From Escarpia spicata (Eukaryota > Annelida > Polychaeta > Sabellida > Siboglinidae): 64,000 nucleotides of DNA. The stretch is from the NCBI GenBank assembly GCA_963995525.1, contig OZ023213.1:38968258-39032257 (forward strand), in the 5' to 3' direction. This document shows positions 22,346 through 32,744 of this stretch, piece by piece. A model generated the notes under the pieces. The model worked only from the letters and a program-made list of their open reading frames with translations, did not search any database and was not told the origin of the DNA. The position numbers and the translations under genes are program-made. Numbering within the stretch: the stretch's first letter is position 1; the number at the start of each line of letters is the position of its first letter.

Positions 22346-25300
22346 GAGTCAGTGGTCGGCAATTCGCACACATTATCGTAGGGAGTCCGTCCAGAGAACC
22401 TACAACATTCGATTAGCAGATACTGACACAACCTCATTACATCCAACATTGTGGAATATTTTTGATGAACAGAATACCGCCTTCAAAGTTAATTTAAGCT
22501 TCGAATTTATTTTATATAACCAGAAAACAAAAGAACATCGTTATTTTCATTCTTCCCAAAAATTTTCCGGTAGGTTTCTGGACAAGCCTCCTTTAATTAC
22601 TAATGCAGATGAGTTTCAGTCGTTTTTTAATCCCTTTGAAGAGAAAGATGTTTTAAGTTGGGCTATTATGCAAAGGCCCGATTCTTAGTGGATATGTCGT
22701 TTGGTAACCAACATTACTTTATTTATAAACATCATACCTGATCACCCTATAGTTACTGACAATGTAGTCCTTCCCGAGTATATTCTCGCAAATAAAGGTT
22801 TAAATTAGTTGACCTGTGATTGGTCCCGACACGGCAGGTCATCGTATGAAGATAATGTTTGTTTTTTCCATGCTCTCGTACTAAGTCGTGGAGCTGATAT
22901 ACATAATCTTGAGCCTCATGTTGCCACATTATACAACCTGTATCAAGAGGCTATAAACGTTGCCCCGCCTATGAAACATTTCCCTGGCTTTAAGTTAAAT
23001 GATCTTTATGACATTGAAACACTTTTTCATATCAATATAGTTGTTTATGAATTACTAGATCATCACGACGACGAGAACTTGGTAGCGTGTCATTCACTGA
23101 GACGTTCAACTTGTAAATTCCCCGATACTTTAAATTTGAATCTTTTCGAAACACATTTTTCTTATATTCACGATATTAAAATATACACACGGTCTATCAA
23201 AAGTATCAAATGTGCAAACTTTGGCATACAGAATGTTCCTTAAAAAGACACCAACAAGGTTGCGAAGTCGAGGTCAAGAGAATTTTCCCTGGTGGTATTT
23301 TTCATGTTCAGGAAACAGTTTTTCAGAAACTTGATGAGTTGGGTATTGACGTTGAAGAAAAATACCGATATTATCCGTTTCGGGCCACCTTTGATTTTGA
23401 ATCTTATTTTCATACAGCCAACTCACCGGTAAATACTCCAAAGGTCGAATGGTTGGCTCGACACGAAATATTTAGCGTTAGTGTGTCATCCAATGTTCCC
23501 GGATACAAGGAACCACGCTGTTTTATTAGCGTGGGTGAGCGGGGCCAACTAGTCGACTGTTTTCTAAAATAAAATTAATTATCTTTACGAAATCAGCGAC
23601 ACTGCTTCCGAAATTCTGAAAACACGTTATCAGTTTTTTTGGATGAATTATAACAACAACTAAAAGATATTCAATCACCTGAGGCTAGAATGCTCGAACC
23701 TGAATTATACGAAATTCTAGATGACGGGTCTCCTTTACCTATTATCTGCGAAGAACAAATTTCTAAATTAATTGGTATGCTTCACGGATTTCTTAAAGAA
23801 CTACCTGTCATTGGCTTTAATTCTGGAAAATACGATTTGAACGTCATCAACAAATATATCACATCACACTTCCTGACAACCGACGTAAGTGACGAGAAGG
23901 ACGAGAACGAATCTAATAAGAAATCTAAAAACTCCATGTTCGTAGTAATGCGTCATACTAATTTTGTGTGTTTAAAAACAGGGACTTTGAAATTTGTGGA
24001 CATCATCAATTATTTGGCCCCCGGTTTTATTTACGATAAATTTCTGAAAGCTTACGGATGTGTACAAACTAAAGGTTTCTTTCCCTACGAGTGGGTGACT
24101 TCGTTAAGTAAACTCGACTGTGAATCCCTTCCTCCAAAGGAAGGTTTTCACAGCGATTTGAAAAATGAAGATATTTCTGACGAAAATTACGCGTACTGCG
24201 AACAAATTTGACGCGATCACGATATAAAAACTTTTCGTCATTTTCTTATTTGGTACAAAAATAGATACGTCGTTCCTTTCCTAGAAGCTATAATTAAACA
24301 GTTATCTTTTTACAAATTGAACCACATTGATACGTTTAAAGATGGTATTGGCGTTCCCGGTCTAACCATGAAATTAATGTTTGACGCATTACCACGTGAT
24401 ATTTATTTCAGTCTTTTTAATCAAAAGATTCGGATTTACACGATATGTTAAAAATAGCCATCGTAGGGGGCCCGTCCATAATATATCACCGCCATCACGA
24501 AGTCGACGTTACACGGCTTCGTGAATCGGAAATGGGCGACTCAGCTCGCTCCTGTCGTTCCATGTTGGACTACGACGCGAATGCATTATACCTTTGGACT
24601 CTTTCACAAAATATGCCCCCCGGATGTTATATGCGTCGTAGCCGAGAAAATAATGTCAGACTTAAAACATCACGTGTTTACGGAAAAATTGCTCTTGAAT
24701 GGCTAAAGTGGGTAGCTCACGAGAAGAATCCAACGATCAGACGTCAATTTATCGGAGAAGAGAAACGCATTCGGGATCGTAGACTTCCCGTTGATGGATG
24801 GTGTGCCCAGACTCGCACCATTTATCAATTTCACGGTTGCTATTTTCACGGTTGTCCTTGTAACGTGGAGCACACCAACTCTATCAACGGGAAGTCTATG
24901 GCCGATCTCCTATTAGAAACTAAAAAGAATACTACGTATTTGGGTAAATATGCCGAGGTTGTCGAAATGTGGGAATGTCATTGGAAAGAAATTCTGAAAA
25001 ATTTCGAAGTAAGACATTTTCTAAATTTAAAACTTCCTCACCGTAACGTGAAGTGGGAAATGACCCAAGATAAAGATTTAGTTGAAAGTCGCCTATTTGG
25101 CAAGGTAGAGTGCGACATTTCTGTTCCAGATCATCTTACAGATTATTTTGGTGAAATGCAACCTATTTTTAAAAACATTGACATTACCCGTGACGACATC
25201 GGTCCCTACATGCGAGCTTACGCTGAAGCGCACAATATATTATCTACTCCTCGGCGTACACTCGTGGCTTCGTGTTTTGGTAAATAAATTATTTAAGATA

Positions 25301-25990
25301 CACCTTTGTTAAAATGGTATTTGAAACACGAACTGGTCGTATCACACGTTTATCAAGTTTTAGAATACGAACCCAGTCCGTGTTTCAAACATTTCGCCAA
25401 TGCCGTCTCGAATGCACGCCGCGAAGGTGACGTGCACCCCGACAAGGCCATTATTGGCGATAAAATGAAACTTCTTGGGAATAGTAGCTATCAAAAATGT
25501 ATAACTAATAAGGATCTCCACAGAAATATTATATTTTGTAATAGTAAAACTGCGAGCCGAGGAATTATTAATAATCGTTTTCCCCAGCTAGACCCAAATA
25601 CGGAATCCGTGTACCAATTGACAATGAACAAGAAATCCATTAAATACGATCTCCCTCTTCAAATTGATTTTATGGTTTACCAGTATGCAAAATTGAGAAT
25701 GCTGGAATTTGATTACGCCCTCTCTTCAAATATTGCGAGATGGATACGGATTCCGCATATTTAAGTCTGACTTTTTCTTGTTTAGACGATTGTGTTACCA
25801 CTGATAAACGACAAGAATACTTTACAAACTTGTCCCGTTGGTTTCCAGCTGTTTGTTGTGACGCGCACGCGTCCGATTACGTCATTTGTCGGAAGGAAGG
25901 GAAAGAATGTGTCCCTTCGGAATCGTGTTGTATTGCGCGTGCGCGTCACGACAAAAGGACACCTGGCCTAATCAAGGTCGAATACGAAGG
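22346..25990 (+). pseudogene. Polinton protein-primed DNA polymerase B, broken
   Basis: Family B polymerase that would replicate the element from a protein primer. Visible in order: exonuclease box FDFES (23,390-23,404), second exonuclease box GFNSGKYDLN, palm motif A DYDANALYLW (24,568-24,597), motif B KLLGNSSYQK (~25,468) and motif C MDTDSAY (25,740-25,760). Breaks seen: in-frame stops at 22,686-22,688, near 22,805, 24,209-24,211 and 25,285-25,287; frameshifts near 23,215-23,240, 23,573-23,640, about 24,430 and just before motif C at ~25,735. The frame ends around KVEYEG (~25,990), where the antisense 3' end of another gene begins, so the C-terminus is missing. Confidence 0.9.
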
Positions 25991-26769
25991 TAGAGGTTTT
26001 TATCGGTTTGTGGTTTGCGTCGTCGAAAGTGAAGTGTTTCCGTCACTCTACCTCGCTCGAATGGTACGCGACGTCCCGTGTCGTCTCTTATATCGATCTC
26101 GATGGTCGTAAATTCTTTGTGCAAGACGGGAACGTATTGTACATAGTCAAAACTTTTTGACACCACGTCTCCGTGTTTTCCTTCTATGAGTACAACCCTC
26201 AACAGAGGGACGACGCTATCCCCGACCACACGTGGTTCTACAAGTCGGTGTAGACGTACAGCGATTAAAAACCCTGCGCTCTAACACAGATTAGGCTTTT
26301 TAACGTAATAATAATCTGGTCCTTCTCCTTCGGGTGTGGTGTAAACATCCTGGCTTAAACCTAGCAAACGCTGAAGTTTCAATGAATACACTGAGAATTA
26401 GATGTTTTCTACCATGTGTATAGTCACTTTTTGAGTGATGTCACTGTAGCTCAGTTGTATTTGCTTTTCTTTTATGGGTGACTTTATGATTCTGTTGATT
26501 GCACGAGTGAGCGCTTGGGGACTACCGTAGTGGTCTGCCTCGATATTCACCACATAAGGCGTACCATCAACATTCACGGCAAAATAAACGTCCTCTTCTC
26601 TCACGTTGTACCGACTGTGCGGGTATTGAATCTCCACCAGTCCGTACGCCCACTGACCGACTAAACTGATGCGTTGCGGCAAAGCCGTGACATATTGGGT
26701 CAACGCGTTATCGGGATTTAACTCCATAGACGCGTTGCTGGGCAATGTCAGGTAAAAATCAGACGACAT
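25975..26769 (-). pseudogene. Conserved Polinton protein, probable virion structural protein, broken
   Basis: Starts MSSDFYLTLPSNASM at 26,769. The first 123 codons are intact (26,398-26,769) and end at an in-frame TAA. Related sequence continues (LQRLLGL...), then a second stop and frame change lead to LVEPRVVGDSVVPLLR at 26,229 and RDDTGRRVPFERGRVTETLH near the end. Proteins starting this way occur beside Polinton ATPase and integrase genes in many invertebrates. A capsid role is likely from context but unproven. Its ATG overlaps the stop region of the upstream membrane-protein gene. Confidence 0.7.
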
Positions 26770-27031
26770 GTTCAGCGCGTTTCATAGACGGATTAGGTAA
26801 CAGGTATCCCTGGCAACTGCTCAACAAATCCGTCCACAGAATAGAGTTTCCGTCTACTTTAGTCAGGTTGTAGATATTGACCAATATAACGGTGTACAGT
26901 ATGACGATTTGGCAGAAGAAGACGATTTTCGATTTCGGGCACGTATTTCCAAACAACACCCAACGTCTACTCTTACTTCCGGTATCTTCGAGCTTTGTAT
27001 TTTCGAATCGAACGTCCGTCGTATCTTCCAT
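26759..27031 (-). CDS. Small Polinton membrane protein
   Basis: 90 codons, intact. A charged N-terminus is followed by GNTCPKSKIVF, one long hydrophobic helix (about residues 35-56) and a C-terminal LLSSCQGYLLPNPSMKR. The reading frame overlaps the start of the next gene by about ten bases, as in compact viral gene clusters. Function unknown; a virion or host-membrane role is possible. Confidence 0.65.
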   Translation of the reverse strand: MEDTTDVRFENTKLEDTGSKSRRWVLFGNTCPKSKIVFFCQIVILYTVILVNIYNLTKVDGNSILWTDLLSSCQGYLLPNPSMKRAEHVV

Positions 27032-27081
27032 GACACGAATGACAGCTCGACTGGTTTGTACTAACCATTAGACGCGACGAG

Positions 27082-28130
27082 TTACGCTTTATCCAACCAG
27101 CTGTTAAACGAGTCGGAATACCCTACCCACTTGATCAGGACCTGTGTCTTTGTTATCGCTTGCGCTGCTGCAACACTTTTATCCTTGGCTACAACCACTT
27201 TCTGTAGTTCTTGATCATAAAATGTTCCCTCTATCGGCTACTCTTGATCATCGATCAAACGATAAACAGGCGGATCGGAACGATGAACTGCTTCAACGGT
27301 AAATATCTCGTCACTCCAGTTGGGTAAGTAACCTTTTTTGAATTGTCTCTTGATTTTGCTGATAAGCACGTGATCGCCCACTTTTATAACCGGTTTGAAT
27401 TTTCCGTGTCCTTCATTTCCGTACAACCTTTGCAAAACCTCTTCTTGATTGATCACGTTCACTTCAGACGGCGCCATTCCAATACTTCTATGATAACTGT
27501 CGTTGTACGAATCGACTAGGTGGTGTAATATGTCCAGGTACTTTAACGTCTGGTTTTTCGTGAAATATCTCCACATACGGGTCTTCAGAGTACGATTGAA
27601 ACGTTCCTCGATACACGCCTTGGTCTCTTAGTTGTGTGTCGTAAAATGGTGGATACCTTTCTCTTTCAGAAACTCTTGCAGTTGCCTATTCAGAAACTCT
27701 TTTCCTTTATCTGTTTGCAATGACAGTGGGCCATCATTGTTCTTTAACAACCGACAAAACGCCGTCGTGAGTGACGGCCCCGATTTGTTCTTCAAAGGAA
27801 CAGACCACGCTTTCTTGGAGAACACGTCTATCACGGTCAAAATGAAAGTGTGACCGTCGTTGTACCGTTTCAAACGGGACATGTCTACCAGATCGGCCTG
27901 CCATTGTTGATTTATACCACCCACTCCGACACGTCTACGCCTGAAACGATATGTCACTGGTTTGTGTAGTGTGTAAGTGTCTTGTTCCGGCAATCACCGT
28001 TTCACCGCTTTCGACGACGCACGTGAAGCACGACGCAGGGGATCGACGCCTCCGTAACGTCAGGTTAGTTTCGTGTCGTAGTAAATACTTTTCAATGCAT
28101 CGTGTGAACGCTTTGCCTTCTTACCTACGC
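27082..28130 (-). pseudogene. Polinton integrase with chromodomain, broken
   Basis: Retroviral-type DDE integrase that would insert the element. Core: HTFILTVIDVFSKKAW, then LQTDKGKEF, then the glutamate in ACIEERFNRTLK about 35 residues later, so all three catalytic acids remain. A chromodomain-like end (TQVLIKWVGYSDSFNSWLDK) closes the gene at 27,082. In-frame stops lie at 27,994-27,996 (Trp position before LPEQD), 27,628-27,630 (between the second Asp and the Glu), 27,238-27,240 (before the chromodomain) and one more near 28,050. The single frame otherwise holds, so the lesions are point nonsense changes. Confidence 0.9.
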
Positions 28131-28251
28131 GAGGAGACATGCCGTAATAATGCTGGTGTCGTGTCGTGCAAGACTATTAATACGGTTCCCAACGCAAGTG
28201 TTGCATCGGTGTGGCCGAATGAGCTGCGCGCCGTGACGACACCGGACGTCT

Positions 28252-28918
28252 TCAAATCTGATGACGACCACTGTCAAACGGGCTGCTTTTTTCCTTTGAT
28301 ATATCGTCGACCTCTGACGCTTTCTGCATATAAGTCCAACGATCGGGATTACCCACTAAATCCATGGGCGTGTATACATCATTGAGACTACGAACGAAGG
28401 TTTTCCATCCCACCGGTTCAAAAGACTTCCGCTTTCTCAAGAAGTCATTAACGAGGTCCATGATGTTACTTCCCGGAATCGTTACATTTCTGTACATCAT
28501 CTCGCCACGATCGTTCCACCTTACGGCACCTTTAATTGTATTGATGTGTCGTCGTGATTTCTGTTTCATAGCTTTAGGAACGCTGTCGACGATTTTCGAT
28601 GTTCTCCTTTTCGACGATTTAATTTTCGGTAGGTTGTTGAAGTTTCTTTTCGACTTTGCTGGGAAATTTATCGATGGTTACATGCAGCGGTTCCTGCATA
28701 CGCTTGTCGGAAAGATCGTTGTATCGACTCAACACCTGGTTATACAACAATACAACGACCTTTTCCCTCTCGTCCATATCGCTTTGTTATAATATGTAAC
28801 GCATTTCTTCATCGAGTCGTTGCGAAACACTCCCTATAGGATTGGTCGAAGGAGGTAGCAGTTGAACGTTATCCAAAATATGGGGATCGACCAAGGCCAT
28901 CTTCTTTGTGTGCTCCAT
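28252..28918 (-). pseudogene. Conserved Polinton protein (GNPDRW family), broken
   Basis: Starts MEHTKKMALVDPH at 28,918, with a coiled segment LDEEMRYIL, then an in-frame TAA near 28,789, DMDEREKVV...LSRYNDLSDKRMQ, a second break near 28,620, a basic linker, and finally WNDRGEMMYRNVTIPGSNI...GNPDRWTYMQ. This arrangement is recurrent in invertebrate Polintons next to the integrase; role unknown. Confidence 0.65.
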
Positions 28919-28928
28919 AGTCGTGTAG

Positions 28929-29267
28929 TTACGACTGCAACAACGTCGTCACCAACGAGGCTAGAAGGGACGTAGCCAAGGGAGCTAGTAGGGCTGCAAG
29001 GAAACCACCTTTCTGTAGAATACGTTTCTGCTGATGAAGACCGGTTTTCCTGATGACCGAGGTTCTGAGGTCCTTCTTGTGCCGACGCAGTTTAGTCTTG
29101 TGACCTTTCTTTAGTGGTACGTTCCCTTTTAATATGTTCTGTGCACACTCGCACATACTGTGTATCAGATCGGGTTTTCCCTTGTCGATGATGGCTCTGG
29201 CTAAAGCAGGATCCGCTTTAGCGAGGAGGCAAAGGCACAACGCGTTTCTCTTCATTCGTGCCGACAT
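28929..29267 (-). CDS. Basic Polinton protein with hydrophobic tail (core/minor-capsid-like)
   Basis: 112 codons, intact. N-terminal helix, a CECAQNILKGNVPLKKGHK segment, a strongly basic middle (KLRRHKKDLR), then QKGGFLAALLAPLATSLL at the C-terminus. The basic body and short hydrophobic GGF tail resemble DNA-binding or membrane-active minor virion proteins. Assignment to a specific adenovirus-like class is not possible from sequence alone. Confidence 0.6.
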   Translation of the reverse strand: MSARMKRNALCLCLLAKADPALARAIIDKGKPDLIHSMCECAQNILKGNVPLKKGHKTKLRRHKKDLRTSVIRKTGLHQQKRILQKGGFLAALLAPLATSLLASLVTTLLQS

Positions 29268-29329
29268 GTCGAATGACGAGTGTCACGCTGTGTTTCTATT
29301 TATATCTTCGGAAGGTAGGCGTACTGAAA

Positions 29330-29943
29330 TTAGTTTGGTTCCTTAACGATATTAGTACGAAGGCACAAGTGTTCCGGTGTGGCCTGTTTGAGGTCGACGA
29401 ACAAATACCCGTGTGGTACGGACGTTGCGTCTCCGAAAGCTTCTTGCATGTGCTTTATTCGACCCGGATACATCTGTTTGGCCAAGTTGACCACTTGTGT
29501 ATTGTCGCGAGGGTTCTTGAAGAACACCATGTACTGTGCGTTTATACTTATAGTACGACTGTCTTTCCCTTTGGGAAATACATTTTGCACTAAATATATT
29601 ACGGACTCTTCCTCGTAAACAGTTTGGTGACCTTCTCGTCCGTTTCCGACATAACATCATCAATGACTACCAAGTTTCTCGTTTTAGGATCGAAAGACGA
29701 CACGTTGGGGAGACCTTCGACAAATTCTATGTTCGGGTGTATCGTAGAGAGCGTGGAATACAACGCCTGCCATTCACCATAACACCACGTGATCTTTTCG
29801 GGCGGTGAGTTTATGAGTGTGGCAGAATGACGTAGTAAAGAGATAACAAACGTCGTTATGCCACAGCCCGTCGGCCCAGCAACGATACAAGTAAAAGGAT
29901 GAACTCGTGTCCATACGCAATGATGAAAGGGATTAAGATGCAA
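29330..29943 (-). pseudogene. Polinton packaging-type ATPase, broken
   Basis: FtsK/HerA-like ATPase related to viral genome packaging. Walker A appears as GPTGCGIT, with isoleucine where the catalytic lysine belongs. Walker B reads LVVIDDVM. The first frame (29,599-29,943) ends at FTRKSP; the rest (IYLVQNVFPKGKDSRTI ... to 29,330) is in another frame, and a few residues at the joint look deleted. So the copy has both a lost catalytic residue and a frame break. Confidence 0.88.
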
Positions 29944-30009
29944 GGTACTTATACTACTTATACTTTGGAAAATGGCACAATATAAGGTTTGAACATTTTA
30001 TTCGTACAA

Positions 30010-30265
30010 CACAAACGTATTTACAGGTCGCGCTCCAAAACTGCAAGAACCTGAGACTAGACATTAATACAAAGTCTTTCAAAATGTATTCGTGTACAAG
30101 ACAATACCACACCTCACTTCTTCAGTCTTGCCTGCCATACGGCGAGGAGCCCTTGTGGTTCCAACAAATTCGGTTCGGATATTTGGTTGCGGTGCTGTTC
30201 CAAACAGTCAACCAGTCATTAATCACTGCAGTTGAATTAATGTCACCAAAGGTCTCATAAAAGTA
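30010..30265 (-). pseudogene. Decayed duplicate of the 30,280 small ORF
   Basis: Minus-strand sequence CCTTTGGTGACATTAATT ... GACTGGTTGACTGTTT and the end TGTAAATACGTTTGTGTTGTA mirror the gene just upstream (CCTGGTGACATTCTAATTT ... GACTGGTTGAGTGTTTT ... TGTAAATAAATATGTCTTGTA). No open frame remains. Confidence 0.55.
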
Positions 30266-30279
30266 CAAGACATATTTAT

Positions 30280-30507
30280 TTACAGATCATCCTCCATTAC
30301 CGCCAAAACAATTTGCTTTAATTTGTCTCGCCACTCCTCTGAAAACGGTTCTTGCAACTCCCGATAGTACACAAGTGATCGGACGTCAGGTCGGATAGCT
30401 TCAAACCTGCGTCTAACAAAACACTCAACCAGTCTTTCATCACTGCAATTAATGGCCTCCACAGCCTCGTCAAAGTGTATGTAAATTAGAATGTCACCAG
30501 GTAACAT
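30280..30507 (-). CDS. Small acidic Polinton protein, unknown
   Basis: 75 codons with ATG start and intact frame, helical and charged (DERLVECFVRRRFEAIRPDV). I do not recognise a family; the alpha-helical pattern and length would suit a small adaptor domain, but that is a guess. It sits between the RPA-like and ATPase genes on the same strand. Confidence 0.45.
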   Translation of the reverse strand: MLPGDILIYIHFDEAVEAINCSDERLVECFVRRRFEAIRPDVRSLVYYRELQEPFSEEWRDKLKQIVLAVMEDDL

Positions 30508-30522
30508 ACAATCGTGATGAAA

Positions 30523-30760
30523 TTAACTAGGATCGTCTATCTCGCAAGCGAGACATTGTCGTCTTAAGCGTTCAACGACGGCACATGCCAGGTGACGTGC
30601 AAACGTCTTCTTCATTTTGGTCGCAGGAAACTCAAGCGTAAAGTTCGGACCAGTGGCGACAGGAGCGACAGTTGTCACATTGGTTGCGTGAGTAGAAATT
30701 GTGACATCGTCAGGAGCTGAAGTTGTCACATCTGCAGGGATGACAGCAGAGAGAGGCTGA
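30523..30760 (-). CDS. Short Thr/Val-rich ORF, possible exon
   Basis: The frame TISTHATNVTTVAPVATG...FARHLACAVVERLRRQCLAC ends at 30,523. It has no ATG; the frame is open back to an acceptor-like TGTTTCAG near 30,758, so it may be a downstream exon of a spliced gene. Unrecognised. Confidence 0.3.
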
Positions 30761-30775
30761 AACAGGGTACGGAGG

Positions 30776-31333
30776 CTAGTGTATCACATCCACGTGAGTG
30801 ACGTTGAAGTTTGTGTAAGTATCTCGTCGAATTTTCTTTATGGTGAGAGACACACGTGTTCCCGTCAGTGAGTTCAGTTTGTAAGTCTGCATTGTTTCGT
30901 CCTTAACAGCAAACGTCTCGGCATTCACGTCTAGGAGCAGAGCCATACTCTGGTCGAATAAAGTCAGCCATATAGATCGACCCGTCGCAGTCTCGAAAAA
31001 GCACATGCGCACGACGAAATGCATGTCAGAGGCAACGCAACCGTGTCGTTCGCATTGCAAATATCCCCTATCTTCGACAATCATACGCTTCTTGCAGGAT
31101 CTGCACCCGATGTAGAAGGGAGTATGCTGGCGTACTTTGTCGATAAGGAGACCTCTGATCTTGATAACGGCGTCGGCGCTTACCATTGATTCTAGAGCTG
31201 AGATGTCCACGACGTCTGGTTCCGACGGCTCGGAAGGACGGTTGGTCACCGACATGATGTGTCGGGTCGTCGGCTCGTCCTCGTCGCTCGAGTCTGCCGC
31301 ATTGCGAGGTCGGTAGTAGGGAGTCTTTAACAT
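30776..31333 (-). CDS. RPA-like single-strand DNA-binding protein of the Polinton
   Basis: 185 codons, intact. I start it at the ATG at 31,331-31,333 because the TATA box at 31,396-31,403 lies downstream of the earlier ATG. After an acidic N-terminus (SSDEDE) comes a zinc ribbon with Cys at about 77, 80, 94 and 99 (CRSCKK ... CERHGC), then OB-fold-like strands (MHFVVRMCFFETATGRSIW, LTLFDQSMALLL). This is the layout of the C-terminal DNA-binding domain of eukaryotic RPA70. Likely role: coat single strands during protein-primed replication. First leftward gene, read from the promoter in the right inverted repeat. Confidence 0.7.
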   Translation of the reverse strand: MLKTPYYRPRNAADSSDEDEPTTRHIMSVTNRPSEPSEPDVVDISALESMVSADAVIKIRGLLIDKVRQHTPFYIGCRSCKKRMIVEDRGYLQCERHGCVASDMHFVVRMCFFETATGRSIWLTLFDQSMALLLDVNAETFAVKDETMQTYKLNSLTGTRVSLTIKKIRRDTYTNFNVTHVDVIH

Positions 31334-31344
31334 AATGATGTTAG

Positions 31345-31925
31345 CCGTGCTGTCGTCGTGATACGAATGACGGTCCGATTGGCAAAACGTCGCGCTTATA
31401 TAGATAGTAAATGTGCCCAAAAGTCACGTAGGCGTGCCGAAAGATCAGGGACTGTAGAGTAGAAAATTCAAAAGCACAAACTGCAGTGTAGAATGTTCTC
31501 ACGCGCGAACTGCAGAGTAGTTATTTAGTTCACCACTTATCTAACAGGGATGCTTTCAGTTGATGGTATATCCACCAGGAGTAAGCACTTGACAAAAACA
31601 AGATACGAATTTTGGCTGTATTCATTTATTTATTTCAATACTTGCCCATCAGGTGGCACCACTTGTAGTTCACTCCTTGTCCGCCAGGTGGTACTGTTTT
31701 AGTTCACGACCTATCCGTGAAAATCCGGGGCGCAATTTTAGTTCATTAAAAAATCCGCCAGTTGGCGGTGTTTTAGTTGGCGACATATCCACCAGGTGGC
31801 GACACTTGACCTTTTACCTTGGCCTACATACGGGTACTTGAGCTTGACCTAGATATCACGTCATTGCTCTTGCTCTTGCTCAGCGCCGCGCCCTGCGTAC
31901 ACACGGATTAACCTACTAAACTACT
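31345..31925. repeat. Polinton right terminal inverted repeat
   Basis: Inverted copy of the left end, from TAACCTACTAAACTACT inwards to the leader ATTCGTATCACGACGACAG. Internal degenerate repeats around CCACCTGGCGGA are more numerous here. Confidence 0.88.
31396..31403 (-). promoter_or_regulatory. TATA box of leftward Polinton transcript
   Basis: TATATAAG on the minus strand, about 63 bases before the ATG of the RPA-like gene. Mirror of the left-end TATA box. Confidence 0.6.
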
Positions 31926-31931
31926 GTCATC
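31926..31931. repeat. Polinton target site duplication, right (GTCATC)
   Basis: Exact copy of the 19,329-19,334 hexamer, directly after the terminal ACTACT. Confidence 0.92.
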
Positions 31932-32738
31932 AACCCAAGTCAACAAGTGACCACAGATTGGCAATGAGCAACATCAAACTAATCGTCAAAGCTGGAAGGA
32001 AAAAATTGGTAAACAAGAGACCACAGAGTTTAGATACCACACAAATAGGAACAAAAAAGATCGAACTCTAACTCGAACTCCGAAATCGATTCGAGACACT
32101 TCAAGAACTAGTTGATATCGACACCATGAGCTAAAAACATCACTGAGATGATCCAACTAAGTGCGACAAGTGTAGCCAAAGCAATCAACAGGCACGTAAA
32201 TGCGATCATATCGTCACCGACACGAGCACTGATGAAGAAACGACGATAAATGATGGATAGCGGCGACCGTAAAAACAAATAGAGTACGCAGAAATATGCA
32301 AGACCATCAAAAGAAAGCGAAAGAAGACATCAGGAAGTACAATCAAGAGATCATACGAGATACGATTATGGCATCAAAGAGCCTGAAGAAAGCCAGAAGA
32401 ACACAAGCACTAGACAGAGACATATTGGATACACTTCTAGACAAGCAGGGTTGAGAAATACAAGACCAATATATGATCATGGATCGAATAGAGGAATTCT
32501 ACTTCGAGCTATACGACAGTGAACAGAGTACCATAATTCACACCGACCCGAAAGAGGTACCAGAGACAACACAAAGGGAGGTGGAAGCTGCGCTAAGAGA
32601 TATGAAGATTTGGAACACACCAGGCAACGACCATGTATACATTGAAACAATTAACAGCAGGAGAAGATACCATCTCGAAGACATTGGCTATGCTGTATAT
32701 TAAATGCTTATCAGCAATGCATGGAAGAACGCAAATAT
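31932..32738 (+). pseudogene. RTE-like LINE, piece 2 (between endonuclease and RT)
   Basis: Continues the LINE of 19,136-19,334. Frames read IMASKSLKKARR, IMDRIEEFYFELYDSEQSTI, TDPKEVPETTQREVEAALRD and WNTPGNDHVYIETI, the linker and start of the RT domain. Several stops and frame changes show it is dead. It is cut again at 32,744 by the next insertion. Confidence 0.8.
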
Positions 32739-32744
32739 GGTGAT
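32739..32744. repeat. Target site duplication of the inverted-repeat element, left (GGTGAT)
   Basis: GGTGAT precedes AGTAGTAGT here and follows ACTACTACT at 41,884-41,889. Removing the element and one copy restores the LINE frame. Confidence 0.88.

Larger units (their letters stand above)
19335..31925. mobile_element. Polinton/Maverick element, full length but decayed (about 12.6 kb)
   Basis: Ends are AGTAGTTTAGTAGG...CCTACTAAACTACT inside an exact 6-bp duplication. It carries protein-primed DNA polymerase B (+), and integrase with chromodomain, packaging ATPase and conserved small Polinton proteins (-). Nearly every long gene has stops or frameshifts, so the copy can no longer make most of its proteins. 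A block between polymerase and the putative structural gene seems lost, and no clear double-jelly-roll major capsid or Ulp1-type protease gene was recognised. Confidence 0.93.

Noticed and set aside
25972..26229. PolB reading through to 26,111 on the plus strand
   Set aside because: After about 25,990 the plus frame is the antisense of the conserved minus-strand protein, which has the better motifs.
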